DNA of 64,000 nt from Cyrtodaria siliqua (taxonomy: Eukaryota > Mollusca > Bivalvia > Adapedonta > Hiatellidae), in contig JAWPHD010000089.1 in assembly GCA_037043455.1 (NCBI GenBank), forward strand, positions 616,828 through 680,827. The letters run 5' to 3'. Positions 52,325 through 63,884 of this stretch are shown one piece after another; position 1 is the first letter of the stretch, and each line of letters starts with the position of its first letter. A model generated the notes under the pieces. It saw only the letters and a program-made list of their open reading frames with translations. It was not told the origin of the DNA and searched no databases. Position numbers and translations under genes: made by a program.

Positions 52325-53212
52325 TTTAGTCTAGACAATTACACTATGTGGACTTGCCAAAATGTTTGTGAAGCACTCATTTTCCTATTAGATAATATTT
52401 TCTTCAGGTACTGCGTTTATAGACACATTTTTGGTATCCTTATGGGAACTAACTATGCACCCCTTGTCGTAGATTTGTTTTTGTATTGCTATAAAAGAGA
52501 TTTTATGTTGAGTCTTTTACCAGATACTCAGGCGGATGTATTGAAGCCTTTAATGACACCTCCCGGTATATGAATGACATACTGTATATAATAATAATTT
52601 CTTTTCTACTATGGTTAATACTATCTATTCCAAAGAACTTCAACACAACAAAGCTAATATTTCTGATACTGTCGCTTCTTTTCTTGATTCACATTTCTCT
52701 ATTGAAAATGGACAAATAATAAGTACACTTATATGGTGATATTCCTCGAGCTACTTCTTATGGGTTGATGTTTCTCAACTTATTTGTTTTTCTAGAGATT
52801 GTAGTCGAGTTGAGGACTTTAATATTAATATCTGTGTATAATTAAGAAGCTACTCCATCAGGGCTACAGTAACCATAAACTTTGAAAAACCTTTGCAAAC
52901 GTTTATTATTGTAACCCTGATCTCCCTTTAAAATATAAAAGTAATTTAAGAACTCTTCTGCGACAAGGACTATCCCAAACTGATTTCTATGTTGATGTGA
53001 TTTTGTAAGATCCTTGGTCATTATCGCTTTCATACAATTTTTAGTGCACGTGTTAAAAAGTTTATCAAAAGAGGTTATGACCCTATCATTTTGCAACGTA
53101 CTGCATGTTTAATGGTTGACCTATTTACAGTTCGCCACTATGCTGTCCTCTTTCAGTGTGCGATGACCGAACAGAGTATGGACCCTATGATGACGTCTAC
53201 CTAAATCCTCAA
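52325..53212 (+). pseudogene. Penelope-like reverse transcriptase relic, second copy of 15,485-16,390
   Basis: A 106-codon frame (52,253-52,573) includes 'CEALIFLLDNIFFRY', 'GTNYAPLVVDLFLYCYKRDF' and 'LPDTQADVL'. Frameshifts follow, then the C-terminal segment near 53,055-53,205 ('FIKRGYDPIILQRTA'-like, 'MTSTStop'). It parallels the copy at 15,485 with its own set of small changes. Confidence 0.75.
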
Positions 53213-53640
53213 AGGACGGTAGCGTGTGATGCTTGTCTTAAATATGTTTTTGTCGTACCCTTAATGGTTTGTTCTCTTGTTGCTCTGACTACTACCAAGT
53301 CATTTAGTACTTGCTTTGTGGCTTTCTAGGCTTTTGTTTTTTATATTCATATATATACATGAACATTTTTGTGTAATGCTTATATTGCCTAGTAATGCCG
53401 CATTGTTTGTTACCGAATATAACCTGGCGTGGATATCTTTATTTACACTGTCCCGTTTTATTAGGATGACAATAGGATAAGCGTCAGGGTTGATGCACGC
53501 CTGGTTTAAACCCACAGCGGTCATTTTTGCCACTGACCGATTTTAGGTGGTTGCCCTATTGTAAACCCTTTTATGTTTGTGATGTCATATTCTGACTTTT
53601 ATTCATCTTTTTAATTAGTGTTTGTTTCTATGCGAGTTTA
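53213..53640 (+). mobile_element. Penelope-like 3' region, second copy of 16,391-16,810
   Basis: Same landmarks ('gtttaaacccacagcggtca', 'ttttgccactgaccg'). The end of similarity with the first copy near 'ttaattagtgtttgtttcta' marks the end of the duplicated block. Confidence 0.8.
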
Positions 53641-53959
53641 AATCGAGTTTTAATCGTCTGATTGTATGAACACATTTTAAAGTTTTCAAGTCGATGTGTT
53701 TTACTTAGAATAAATATAACAGATTATACAACTGGGTACTTAGTATTTTATTAAGTATTATCATTAGTGCAGCTTTCGATGTTCGTAATTTTAAAATATG
53801 CCAATTAAATTATTGTGACATCATGATTTATTAGCATTACCACTACACATGCGTTTTCAAAATATTTTTTTTAAATATTTAATGTTAATGCTGAATTACA
53901 GTTACTTGAAATTCAAACGATATTCAATTAAAAGGGAGGTAATTTAGGAGTATCCATGT

Positions 53960-54232
53960 TAATATTAATGATTGGACAAATGTAAGTTATGTAGAAAAAC
54001 TAACGGGACACCGCGAGATTTTAAACTATCACCGCGAGATTTTAAACTATCAAGATGGCCGTGTGTCCCTTTAAATGATATACATTAGAAAAAATCCGCG
54101 ATACGTTTTAAATTATATCAAAATTAAATTCGATGCACTTAAAAGGACACACGGCAATCTCGATAGTTTAAAATCTCGCGGTGTCGCGTTAGTTTTCTAA
54201 ATAACTTACATTTGTTCAATCATTAATGTTAA
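53960..54232. mobile_element. Foldback element, ~273 bp
   Basis: The arms run inward from 'attaatgattg(g/a)acaaatg' through 'ttagttttctaaataactta' (right arm, reversed) to 'accgcgagattttaaactat'. The left arm has a local duplication of the last motif (54,010 and 54,031). The centre is about 60 bp. Non-coding. Confidence 0.75.
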
Positions 54233-54630
54233 TTCTAAGAACATTATAAAGCAAATATGCGTTTGCATATTACTAGCTGCTGATTATATTGCACCAATAA
54301 TATATACAAACCTATGGTAGAATAAGCAGAAAAAAGGAAAACTCAAGAATTGTATTTAAATTTATTGCATACGCATTTACAAGCTCCGTTTTCTTTCATT
54401 GAATAGGAAGCGTCACTATTCACCCATATTGACGTGTAGTGATAGTCATACTGGGTGTGAAATGTATACTCGTTCGGGATTGGTGCAATTTTCTATTCAT
54501 GTCAAAGAAGATATGTCACGTGACGTAAACGATGTCGATTTCATTGTGGTGACAACAATATGTTTATTTCAAATAAATATTTTTGATGAAAATTAAATGT
54601 TAAAACCTATTGTTTTGCTCTAATTCATAC
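54233..54630. other. Intergenic DNA, nothing recognised
   Basis: No supported feature. Confidence 0.5.
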
Positions 54631-55583
54631 CCGATTACCGGCAGCAGTAGGCACAGTTCGGCAGCCGTAGGCACAGTTCCCGGTAAAAAAAAAAACAAGT
54701 TTCAAAAGGGTAAATAAATCTAGTTTTATGACTTGTTAGCCTTAAACTATTAGAAAAGTGAATCGGCCATTTTAATTTGGAAGGTATGTTGTGTATGTCA
54801 CCTGATTCCCGTGAAATTTGAACCTATATTATGCGTGTTACGGTAGGTTAAATGTTGAAATTAAGCTAAAAAATGTGATTGTAGAAAGTTAGAGACCTGG
54901 TACTCGGTAAATAGTCAAGTTTAAGAGATTTCAGACATACTGCCATAAAATATAATCTTTCCTGAATAAACAGTCCAAATTTTAGCCCAAAGAACATTTT
55001 ATTAAAATAATTGTGGGTTTTTAAACACGACCGGGTATTGAAAAATGGCAGGAGTATGGTACAGTTCCACTATTCATTGGCAGGTAGCTAGTACAGTTCC
55101 GAAAAATGGCAGGCGTATGGTACAGTTCCAAAAACATCGGACGCTAAAGTCTTTTCTCCTTTGGTATAGTGGTGTATAATTTCGAAAACACTAATAAAGA
55201 AGTACTGTATATAGACTTTAGCGTTCGATGTTTTTGGAACTGTACCGGTCGTGTTTAAAAACCCACAATTATTTTAATAAAATGTTCTGTGGGCTAAAAT
55301 TTGGACTGTTTATTCAGGAAAGATTATATTTTATGGCAGTATGTCTGAATTCTCTTAAACTTGACTATTTACCGAGTACCAGGTTTCTAACTTTCTACAA
55401 TCACATTTTTAGCTTAATTTCAACATTTAACCTACCGTAACTCGCATAATATAGGTTCAAATTTCACGGGAATCAGGTGACATACACAACATACCTTCCA
55501 AACCTTCCTTTTGAAACTTGTTTTTTTTTACCGGGAACTGTGCCTACGGCTGCCGAACTGTGCCTACGGCTGCCGGTAATCGG
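54631..55583. mobile_element. Near-1-kb palindrome (foldback element)
   Basis: The left end 'ccgattaccggcagc' plus two 'ggcacagttc' repeats is mirrored at the right end ('gtgcctacggctgccggtaa', 'tcgg'). The arms pair over about 380-500 bp each, including 'ctaacttt(c/t)tacaatcaca' and 'ttgtgggttttt'. The centre, about 60 bp near 55,150-55,205, is unpaired. The left arm has an additional stretch (55,036-55,125) with three 'tggcagg(a/c)gtatggtacagtt'-like repeats absent on the right. The 70- and 67-codon frames in the right arm are chance. Confidence 0.85.
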
Positions 55584-55844
55584 TTGTGTTATTCTTCGTT
55601 TTTGTATTAAAAATGCGTATGCAATAAAAAGTTTATTAGATTTTATATTGGAATATATGCACTCGTTCTTTTGCGAGTAAATATTGCGCTCCTAAAGTCG
55701 CGCATTAAACGCAAACGAACTCGTGCATATATCCCAATACAAATCTAATAACCTATAAATATGCAAGCCGCTTAAAGTCAATATGATATTTTATTAATTA
55801 AGTACTTAATATCTGCCGTGGTTTGCAGGAAACTGCACGCATCA

Positions 55845-56215
55845 TATGGTAAAAACAAGGATAATATGGAGAGAAACTCGGCCTATATGAAAAAACTCGG
55901 CCAATATGAAATTCAAGCAATCTGATTGGATAAGCCAAAACGGCCAATATGACCAAGACTTTGTTTTCTTTAAGGACGCCATTTTGAAGGAAAAAAACTC
56001 AACGTCGCAACTTTTCGATGATAAACTAGTTCGCCTATATAATGCAGACAATCAAAATAATAAAGGTTTAATTATTTGTAAATTCGGTTAAATCGACTTC
56101 GCTGAAATATAGCTATTATCACATTCGTGTGTGATTTTCCCACGCGCCATCGAGCGGTAACAGTGAAAAATTTATTTTATATGACAGTCCTTGGACCAAT
56201 AACTGGGCCAATATG
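55845..56215. repeat. Region with repeated 'cggccaatatga' motifs
   Basis: Related short motifs occur at 55,878 ('ctcggcctatatga'), 55,897 ('ctcggccaatatga'), 55,940 ('acggccaatatga') and 56,203 ('tgggccaatatgaaaa'). It could be an old element whose ends carry the motif, but clean inverted ends cannot be seen. Confidence 0.4.
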
Positions 56216-57060
56216 AAAACACTTAATTAATAACATCATAAAATAAGTAAAACGAAACGCCAATTTCAATGTTTGATAAACACATGAAAATTGCGGTGTG
56301 CTTTAATGTTTTGGCGTTTGAAAATGATTTTATATGAAAATAACATGCACCAAGGTACTAGCTTATCAGCTTTGTTTTGGATAGGTACATGTATAAGAAT
56401 GGTCGAAGAGGTCAGTAACATAAAACCGGATCTAGCACTTGTAGAAACGGCAATTGTAGGACGTATAATTGTTTAACGAGATAAAACTGTGTTCCTTGTT
56501 CAGGCAAACACTTTATTAACATATACATAATATCACATACTAATAACGTTGAAGATAAGTGAATCGACGAGATATTAGTTTTATTTGCAAACCGGATAAC
56601 AAAATCTTATCCGGCCTGCATAAAACCGGAGCTATCACTTTTAGAAACGGCAATTGAAAGATGTAATAATATTCTGACATTCTGAGGATTTTTCAAATAA
56701 CTTGGCAGAAGTCTTCACCACAACAGGTCTGTAGCTTCAAGGTCAAGGTCACACTTAGAGGTCAGAATATGTCATATGTCCCTGTAACCTGGCAGAAATG
56801 TTCACCTGAAGAAGATGATGTGTCGTGCGCAAAACCCAAGTCCGTAGCTTCAAGGTAATGGGGGAAGATAAAAGTCGCGCGCTGACATCAACAAGTGTAA
56901 ACATGCAAAACGTTAGTAGTTGCATTCGCAAAACCTTGTACACTGCTTCCCGAAGAATGACGGAATTGACCGAGTTTTCACGATTGTAGTAGTTGGCGAC
57001 GTCGATGCGCAGAATGTAAAGGTTATGCAAGAATGTAACGGATATGCAAGAAAAAGAATC
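56216..57060. other. Intergenic DNA, nothing recognised
   Basis: No exon is supported. 'aaaaccgga(t)' with 'agaaacggcaattg' occurs twice (56,424 and 56,622), an old direct duplication. Confidence 0.5.
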
Positions 57061-57062
57061 AA

Positions 57063-57206
57063 TCATGGGTATCCAGTTCAGATAGGGAAATTCCAACCCT
57101 CTGTATAATTGTTTTAATAGGAACCTCGGCCTCGGCAGAGCCTCGGTTCCGATGAAAACAAATATACCTCGTGTTGGAATTCCCAGTCTTCACCGGATAC
57201 CCATGA
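57063..57206. mobile_element. Foldback element, 144 bp
   Basis: The ends 'tcatgggtatcc(a/g)gt' are inverted, with 'gggaattccaac' also mirrored and a GC-richer core 'ggaacc(t/g)aggc...gcagagcctcggttcc'. The core wording resembles the centre of the foldback at 23,149 ('gcagagcctc'), hinting at a related family. Confidence 0.7.
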
Positions 57207-57389
57207 ACGATTTTTATAATACCCGGAACTAGTGTGAATGTTGTTTTTATGTAGATACAAACATGGTAGGTTGTCTTCCCTTTGAAAACAGACGTCGCAG
57301 GAACACTGTTTGATTGTGATTGTCTGATTTGCACGAACAGAAAAGTGCGTTACTGTACCTGCATCACGTGTCCGTGAAAATACAAAAGA

Positions 57390-60300
57390 GGCATATTACG
57401 GAGGATTTCGAGAGGTAATAGAAACTCACAAGAGGTTACGGAAACCCATGAAAGGTTATGGGAACACACGAAAGGTTACGGAAACCGAGAGGTTTATGAC
57501 CAGGTACGTAAACACAAAAAAACGTCAGACTCAGTATTTCAAATAAAGGAGCTTATTTTATTTTTATCAGCAGAGAATTTCTATTTCTAATTAAAAAAAT
57601 ATGGAAATCGACATTTTTTGTGCGATTTTCTTTAAAAGAAATGAAGATTTGTTTCCTTTTAAAAGTGTATGCTTCATCGTTGTATCGTTTAATGTAGTTT
57701 TAAATAAGAGATTGTTGTAAACTCCATTCGCAGTGACAGGTGGGTTTCTCAATTTCTAAAAGTTATAGTCAAAAGTAAACACTCGCTTTAGATAACAAAA
57801 TTATCCGAGACCGTCAGATATGAGTACAAAGTACAGAACAATACATGTATATACTGTCATACCGATATCTCAGTATATACTCGTACGTACATTGCCATTT
57901 TGTGGAATATGTGATCACGTATGCAGCACATAAATTAAACCAATCCTGATATGAATTAAAGAGAATGTCAAAGAATACGAAGACCCGTCACAGGGTTAAT
58001 TTTGACTATGTACTGGATACAACTAAATGTATGAACGGCGCCATCTTAAAAAAAAGTTAAAATCACTGTTATTAAAGAGAACGTTGACGCTTATCCGAGA
58101 GTACATAGCCCGGTCACAGCATGTACGTACTGATAGTATAGTACAGCATAGACTTAGAGGTTAAAATCACTCGTAACTGAGTCTGTATAGCGTGAGAAAA
58201 ATGAGAGATTGAATTGAACTGGGTTTTATTACTAAATTATTGAAATAAAGCATTAGTCGCATGTTTTTTCTATAAACTTTTTTTAAATCATCTTTTATGA
58301 ATAACCATAGCTTGATTTAGTTATGATTCAAACCACCCCAGCGGTCTTTTGGCAACTGAGTTACCCTATTGTCAACCCTTTTATGTTTGTAAGTGGCATG
58401 GTTAATTAAGTACAGATGTTACACTGTATGTACAATTTATACTTGCAGGGTTGATTATACTTCGGCATACGTTTAATAACTAATTGACATGGATTATAAC
58501 TGACAACTGACAACTGACATGGTTGTTTAAGTTAGAATGTAAAATTGTTCGTACACTTTTAAATGACTTTGTTAATGTACAGCTATTTATATATCATGCG
58601 ATGTCCAAATATAGCGAGTAACAGTTGCTACGGGTCTGTATAGAGCCAACTACAAGTTGAGCCCCCAGTCGGATTCGAAACCGCCTCGTCTCTCAACGCT
58701 GTGGGTTCGTATCCCAACTTGTAAGTGAGAAAGTGCCGATTTTTAGGGATGGAGGGAGGTATACAGTATTGATTCTACCCAGGAAAAATGGGTGTGGGGG
58801 GGGGGGGGGGGGGGTGGTGGTCTGTTTCTACCACAAACACAATCGAACGTCATATATGGCCTAATATGTGTTAAAATTAGAAAATGTGTAACAATAATGT
58901 TAAAAACACACCAACTAACGTGAAATAGCATGCGGACATAGTGAAGAAGTCACCGGTAAAAAAAGCCAGCGAAAGAATAGAAAAGTTACCTCATTTGAAC
59001 TATCTTATCTTATTCCAGTATTCCTTTTAGGTTATCCCACGACAATATTTAACCATAAATAGGTACGTCTGCCTTTTTAACTGTTCTACAGTATTTATTG
59101 GAGGTCTCACATCGCTATCTAATGACAGTCACATCTAATCAGGGCATGACACTATTTAGATATTGGCTTGTAGAACTTGTTAAAAACACATACGGTTTGT
59201 CGTAGCTTCTGGTAAAAGGCCGTACGCGCTTATGTGACGATACTTGTCACATTGTGTCGCCTGTCTGTCTGTCCATCCGTCCGTAAGTCAGAAAGTTCAC
59301 ATAAAGACTTTCCAAGTAGTCTCGTCGCAATGCTTTTTGGACGGTATCGTCTCAATATGTTTTTAGTTTTTGGTTTGTATTTTGGCACGTATTCGGAATT
59401 AGACCACTATGAAGTGAAGGTTATGCTAGGTTAACAGATATATATGGTAATGAAAAAAACAAAACAAAAACAACAGTCTTTTCTAAAACTACTTTATTGA
59501 TGTCAATGAAACTTAGTATGTAACCATATTGAAATATATAACCTTCAGGTGTCTTCTTAAACTCGTCTTAAAAACACAAACCCGATTATGTAAAACTTTT
59601 AATTAGGTTTTAATTAATATGTACGTTGTTTTTGGATTTTGACTATGTGTAATGTATTTTAATATTCGAGGGAAAATGAATTACATGATCCTTCGTAACA
59701 TAGATGGACAATTTGGAATACTTTTGTTACATGCTATTTGTACTAAGATGCAAACACTGCATTCATAAATGGTCAAACTTTAAGTCAGCTTTACCTGTTT
59801 ATAAGAATAAATGATAACCCATTGACCGTCTTTATTAAAATTCGTTTTGTTGCTACTCGATATTATGTCTAAAAGATAGAGTACTTACAATACCTTTGAA
59901 CTCGGTCAATTCTGTCTACGTTCAACTCGGTCAATTCCGGCTACGTTCGTAATCAAATGAGCATATGATTGATCGAAATGTTGCGAATGATTGTTGTATA
60001 TATATATATAATTGTATATGAAAGAACGTATATACCTACGTATATAAGCCTTGAAATTAGGGAATATGGCATTTAATTATCGCGAACATGTCAACTAAAT
60101 GTCATCGAATGTATACAAGTCCGTGGAAACGCCATTCGTCTACTGTAACACTTTATACAGGCTTTTATTGAATAAAGTGCATTTCGAACATTTTTATATC
60201 ACATAACGTGCGGTGTTATAAGGTCATGATATATATTTCATATTACCCTAGTGAAATAAATATACAAATGAAGGCCGAATCATCATTCGGTCCTTTCCGT

Positions 60301-60470
60301 TCAGCTCGGTGTGCATCTGAATTGCTTCTCCGACTTCCGTAACCGTTTAAAATACCTGATTACGGAAATCAAAGAGATAGTTCCATTGTTCGATGGAGTA
60401 CGGAGAAGACCGAGTCAACATACGACGTCATCATACGAACATACGACTAAACGAAGGTAAACTTGTCGAA
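57390..60470 (+). repeat. R1 large repeat, second long copy (~3.1 kb), diverged
   Basis: It parallels 48,156-51,990 segment by segment: 'gaggttacgg' arrays (57,415-57,490), the conserved 5' part (to 58,110), the part shared with 13,290 (58,150-58,260), a SINE B copy, the 'gtcgtagcttctgg' part, and the 'caactcggtcaattccggct' part (59,920). It ends 'ggagaagaccgagtcaacat' near 60,420 followed by 'acgacgtcatcatacgaac'. Confidence 0.75.
58655..58900 (+). repeat. SINE family B copy with poly-G tract
   Basis: 'gctgtgggttcgtatccca' head, then the family body, interrupted at 58,796-58,816 by a run of G. It sits at the same place within R1 as the copies at 49,590. Confidence 0.75.
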
Positions 60471-60489
60471 AAGATATTAGCATTCACAG

Positions 60490-60840
60490 AACACAGTCAA
60501 CCAAAAACATGAACTCAAGACAAGCAAACATTACATTACAGTGATAAATAGAAGAAACATAGACACCATAAACATAAAACGACAATAAAGGTAGCGAATT
60601 GGAACGGTCAGTGGCAAAAAGGCCGCTTTAAAGTGGGTTATAGGGTGTACCAAACGTCGTTCTTACACTATTGTCATCCTACTGAAACGCACCGGGCTAA
60701 ATAAATAAGTCCCCACCAGGCTTTGTCCTCTTACAAAATAGGCATAATTAATGTTATAGAAGTAAAAGATAAAGATGATCATGTATAAATGAATACAAAA
60801 AAGCACAGAAAGCAACAAAGCAAATAACAATATAAGAAAT
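60490..60840 (-). mobile_element. Penelope-like 3' fragment, diverged
   Basis: The minus strand contains 'ttggttgactgtgttctgtg', 'ggcctttttgccactgaccg' and 'gtaagaacgacg' in family order. It is the most diverged copy in the window. Confidence 0.65.
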
Positions 60841-60859
60841 GGTGTTCCGGTTAATGTGC

Positions 60860-61150
60860 GGGAATAATTATGCATTTGGCTCATTACGAGGTCAGGGCTT
60901 AATTCCATTAAGCGATGGCAAAGCTTATATTAACGGATATTTCGATAATAAAACGCGTTTAAAAACATTTTTTACTGGAAAATATGCGATAACCTGTTTA
61001 AAATTACCTATTAACTGTTTTAATTTTACAATATGGAAACGTTTTAAGCCGAAATTAAAGTTTCATTTCATAACCCAGCCAACCCCGTTTTCCCTTCTTG
61101 GAGAAGGGGTTGGTTGGTGTATAAACGTTAATACTCGGACCACGTAATGA
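60860..61150 (+). repeat. R4 repeat, copy 2
   Basis: Matches 46,205-46,740 from 'cttaattccattaagcgatg' to 'atactcggaccacgtaatga', without the insert seen in copy 1. The 102-codon open frame (60,839-61,147) is probably accidental since copy 1 lacks it. Confidence 0.75.
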
Positions 61151-61885
61151 TGATTTTAGCAGTTAGAATCACATGGATATTTACATACATTTCTAGGACC
61201 TTTATTGCTATTAATTAACGGCAGCCTTTACTGTGATCGAAGAGGTTGGTTCAGATTTGGTATGGTCCCTTTTCAAGAGTTTGTCTCTCTAACGGCATTT
61301 GTTAGCGTTGTTTACGTCCGTTGTCCACATTTATTTTGAAATTTCTTAAACTTTTAAAAAAAAAAATAAAAAAATAAGATAATATCTATATAATTATTAC
61401 TTTTATCAAAACATTTTTTTATATACATTTTTTTTTATTTTTATATAAAACAACCATGACCACTAGTATGCCAAACTGTTAGATACAAGGATGAACAGTT
61501 CTCGGTGTACAATTGTTAATAATATTTCCTCGTTTTTATAGGTGAATATTTAGGTTGTATATGTTAACCTTTATATTTATATTATGCAGGTGTCGCTGAT
61601 AACGCTACAGTTGTCATATTTCGAAAGCAAGTACAAACGTCATGGACGCATATATTTAAACAATGAAATGCTAGAGTATTAAAGAGAATGTAGGCATGTT
61701 GCCAAACAATCTGTATTATTAACCCTTTTGCTGCCACAGTCAAAAACTTTTATTATATCTAAAATAATACCGGAAGGTTTAAATTTACATTTAAGCAGAC
61801 GACATTTGGCATTTCGCGGCGAAACGGTTAAGAGTTCTGAAAAAACTTGGAATTATCAAAATCGGATGACGAAAAACGTTATACA
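61151..61885. other. Intergenic, very AT-rich
   Basis: 61,345-61,450 is nearly pure A/T. No gene is recognised. Confidence 0.6.
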
Positions 61886-61889
61886 TATT

Positions 61890-62010
61890 TTAAGGTGTGG
61901 TTCTACCCAGGGCAAATGGGGTTGTCTGCCTCTACCACCAAACAATCGGCCGTTATATATGGCCCCCTTATGTGCTCTTACGGATATGAGAGGACTTTTT
62001 GAGAACTATG
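61890..62010 (+). repeat. SINE family B body fragment
   Basis: 'tggttctacccagggcaaat', 'tctgcctctaccacc' and 'cgttatatatggcc' follow the family order; the head is missing. Confidence 0.7.
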
Positions 62011-62394
62011 ACGTCATATATCTAAATTACCAGTTGAAAGTCATTTACAGCAAAGATAATTAACGAAAAACTCCCTACTGAGCATTTAATGCATTATTAC
62101 ACTTTAGTATATATATATTTCATACAGTTGCTGTGATTTTCTTGCCTATAAATAAGTAAATTATCATATTTATAATCATTTAAGACATGGTAATTTAGCA
62201 ATATAATGCCAAAGTTCTCAAAACCGCGGCTTATATATGCGTTTTAAAACAACCTTTAAATGATCATATCTTCTTTGTTTATTATCCGATTTTGATAATT
62301 AATTCACCTTTTATAAAGTTTTTCAGATTGCTAAATCATACCGATTGTTTGGCGATATGCTTACATTTCCGTAAAAGTAACACATGTTATACGT

Positions 62395-62545
62395 GTTATA
62401 AAGCCTATCACATATTTATCATATTACACTAGTGTAATAAATATGCAAATGAGGATCGAATGATCACTCAATCTTTTCCGTTCGGTGTGTATCGGAATTG
62501 CCTTGTCGATTTCCATAACCGTTTAATATACCACAGTCAACATAT
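62395..62545 (+). repeat. R1 3'-end fragment
   Basis: 'atattacactagtg(t/c)aataa', 'atatgcaaatga', 'cttttccgttcggtgtg' and 'ataaccgtttaa' match the end of R1 (14,300-14,480; 60,240-60,420). It leads directly into the tandem repeat that follows. Confidence 0.75.
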
Positions 62546-62705
62546 GACGTCATCACACATACATGCGACGTCATCACACATACATACGACGTCATCACAC
62601 AAACATACGACGTCATCACACATACATACATACGACGTCATCACACAAACATACGACGTCATCACACAAACATACGACTTCATCACACAAACATACGACA
62701 TCATA
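62540..62705 (+). repeat. 21-bp minisatellite with CRE-like core, ~8 copies
   Basis: The unit is 'gacgtcatcacacaaacatac' with variants. The first copy contains TGACGTCAT, the cAMP-response-element palindrome; later copies have CGACGTCAT. R1 at 60,420 ends with a single related unit ('acgacgtcatcatacgaac'), so this array probably grew from the R1 end. The 21-bp period gives an open frame with a repeating peptide; not a gene. Confidence 0.85.
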
Positions 62706-63151
62706 ATATAGATAACCAGGGGGGGGTATGGCTCTTCCGAAAACGTAATTTCCGATTCACGTTGTACAAACTTTTTTTCATAAACAAATGACTATTTTTG
62801 CAAGAAAATTATCATTAAACATAATTGTATTAAGTTTTTGTCCATAAAAACTGGTATTTCAGCATTTATTCTATTTATAATATCGACAGACTATTAGATA
62901 CGAATCCGGCCAGTAACTCGGAATATCTCGGTAAATCCATTTACATACAACTGAGAAAAATGTTAATGAGTCGCCGCGAGTCCGCCGGGCTACCAACAGA
63001 TTTTAAAAATTTGTCTGACCTTGATGTACAACAATCTTCTAAAAACAGAATACAAACAAACATCTTTTGTTTTCATTTTCCGATTGCTGAAGAAAACCAA
63101 GCCATCATTTTGTTATTGCAAATGTTTTTTTTTGGTATTAATATTCAGACT

Positions 63152-63299
63152 GACAATTCGATCTATTACTTTGGATGACTACACAAAAAATAAAAGTTGG
63201 GTGTGTGTGGGGGGGGGGGGGGGGGGGGGGGGGGGGGAGGTAAAAGTATGAAAAACGACAATTCGATCTATTACTTTGGATGACTACACAAAAAATAAA
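63152..63299 (+). repeat. 43-bp direct repeat flanking a poly-G tract
   Basis: 'gacaattcgatctattactt' with 'tggatgactacacaaaaaat' occurs at 63,152 and 63,257 (105 bp apart). Between them is a TG-rich stretch and a run of about 30 G at 63,207-63,238. Confidence 0.85.
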
Positions 63300-63880
63300 G
63301 CAAGTATTCAAGAGAAAAAACATCCTATGATGCGACATGCTTACGCAGTTACGAGCCATATATTAACAGGTAGAAAAACACACACCGAAAAAAAAAAGTT
63401 TTTTTTTTTTAAATGGCGGCCTTAGTGACTAGTATTTGCGTTATATTTTATTCCAGAAATACATGTTTAGAAATGCAATGTGGAACAGAGACAAACTAAC
63501 AACACCTATTAGTCTATAGTAAAGCAGTACTTACTCGTGTTTTCCATTTAATATTGCTGTTTTAAGCGTGTTGATCAGAACGAAAGAAAATATGTATTTC
63601 TTCACCCAAACGTCCAATGAAATCCACCATTATTGGTCATACATATTGAATTCCGTTTAAAAATTCGACTCTTTTTAAATAGTTGAAACATTGGTCTTCA
63701 CATATTTCCTATTTTCCTCAGCATTTGGATAAAGATGCATTATATCTAGACAGATAGAAACTCAATATGTGGATTCGTCGAATGCAAGATGGTTGCTGGC
63801 CGGAATCGTGTCTAGACTGGTTTCCCAAGAACCATACCCCCCCTGTAGATAACTACAATACTAAAACACGTTCCTTGGGA
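63300..63880. other. Intergenic DNA, nothing recognised
   Basis: No exon or shared repeat seen; a few A/T runs. Confidence 0.5.
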
Positions 63881-63884
63881 GGCA

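Noticed and set aside
60839..61147. 102-codon frame in R4 copy 2
   Set aside because: R4 copy 1 at 46,205 is not open in the same frame; no family resemblance.
62460..62711. 83-codon frame with repeated TSSHIHT-like peptide
   Set aside because: Caused by a 21-bp minisatellite whose period is a multiple of three.
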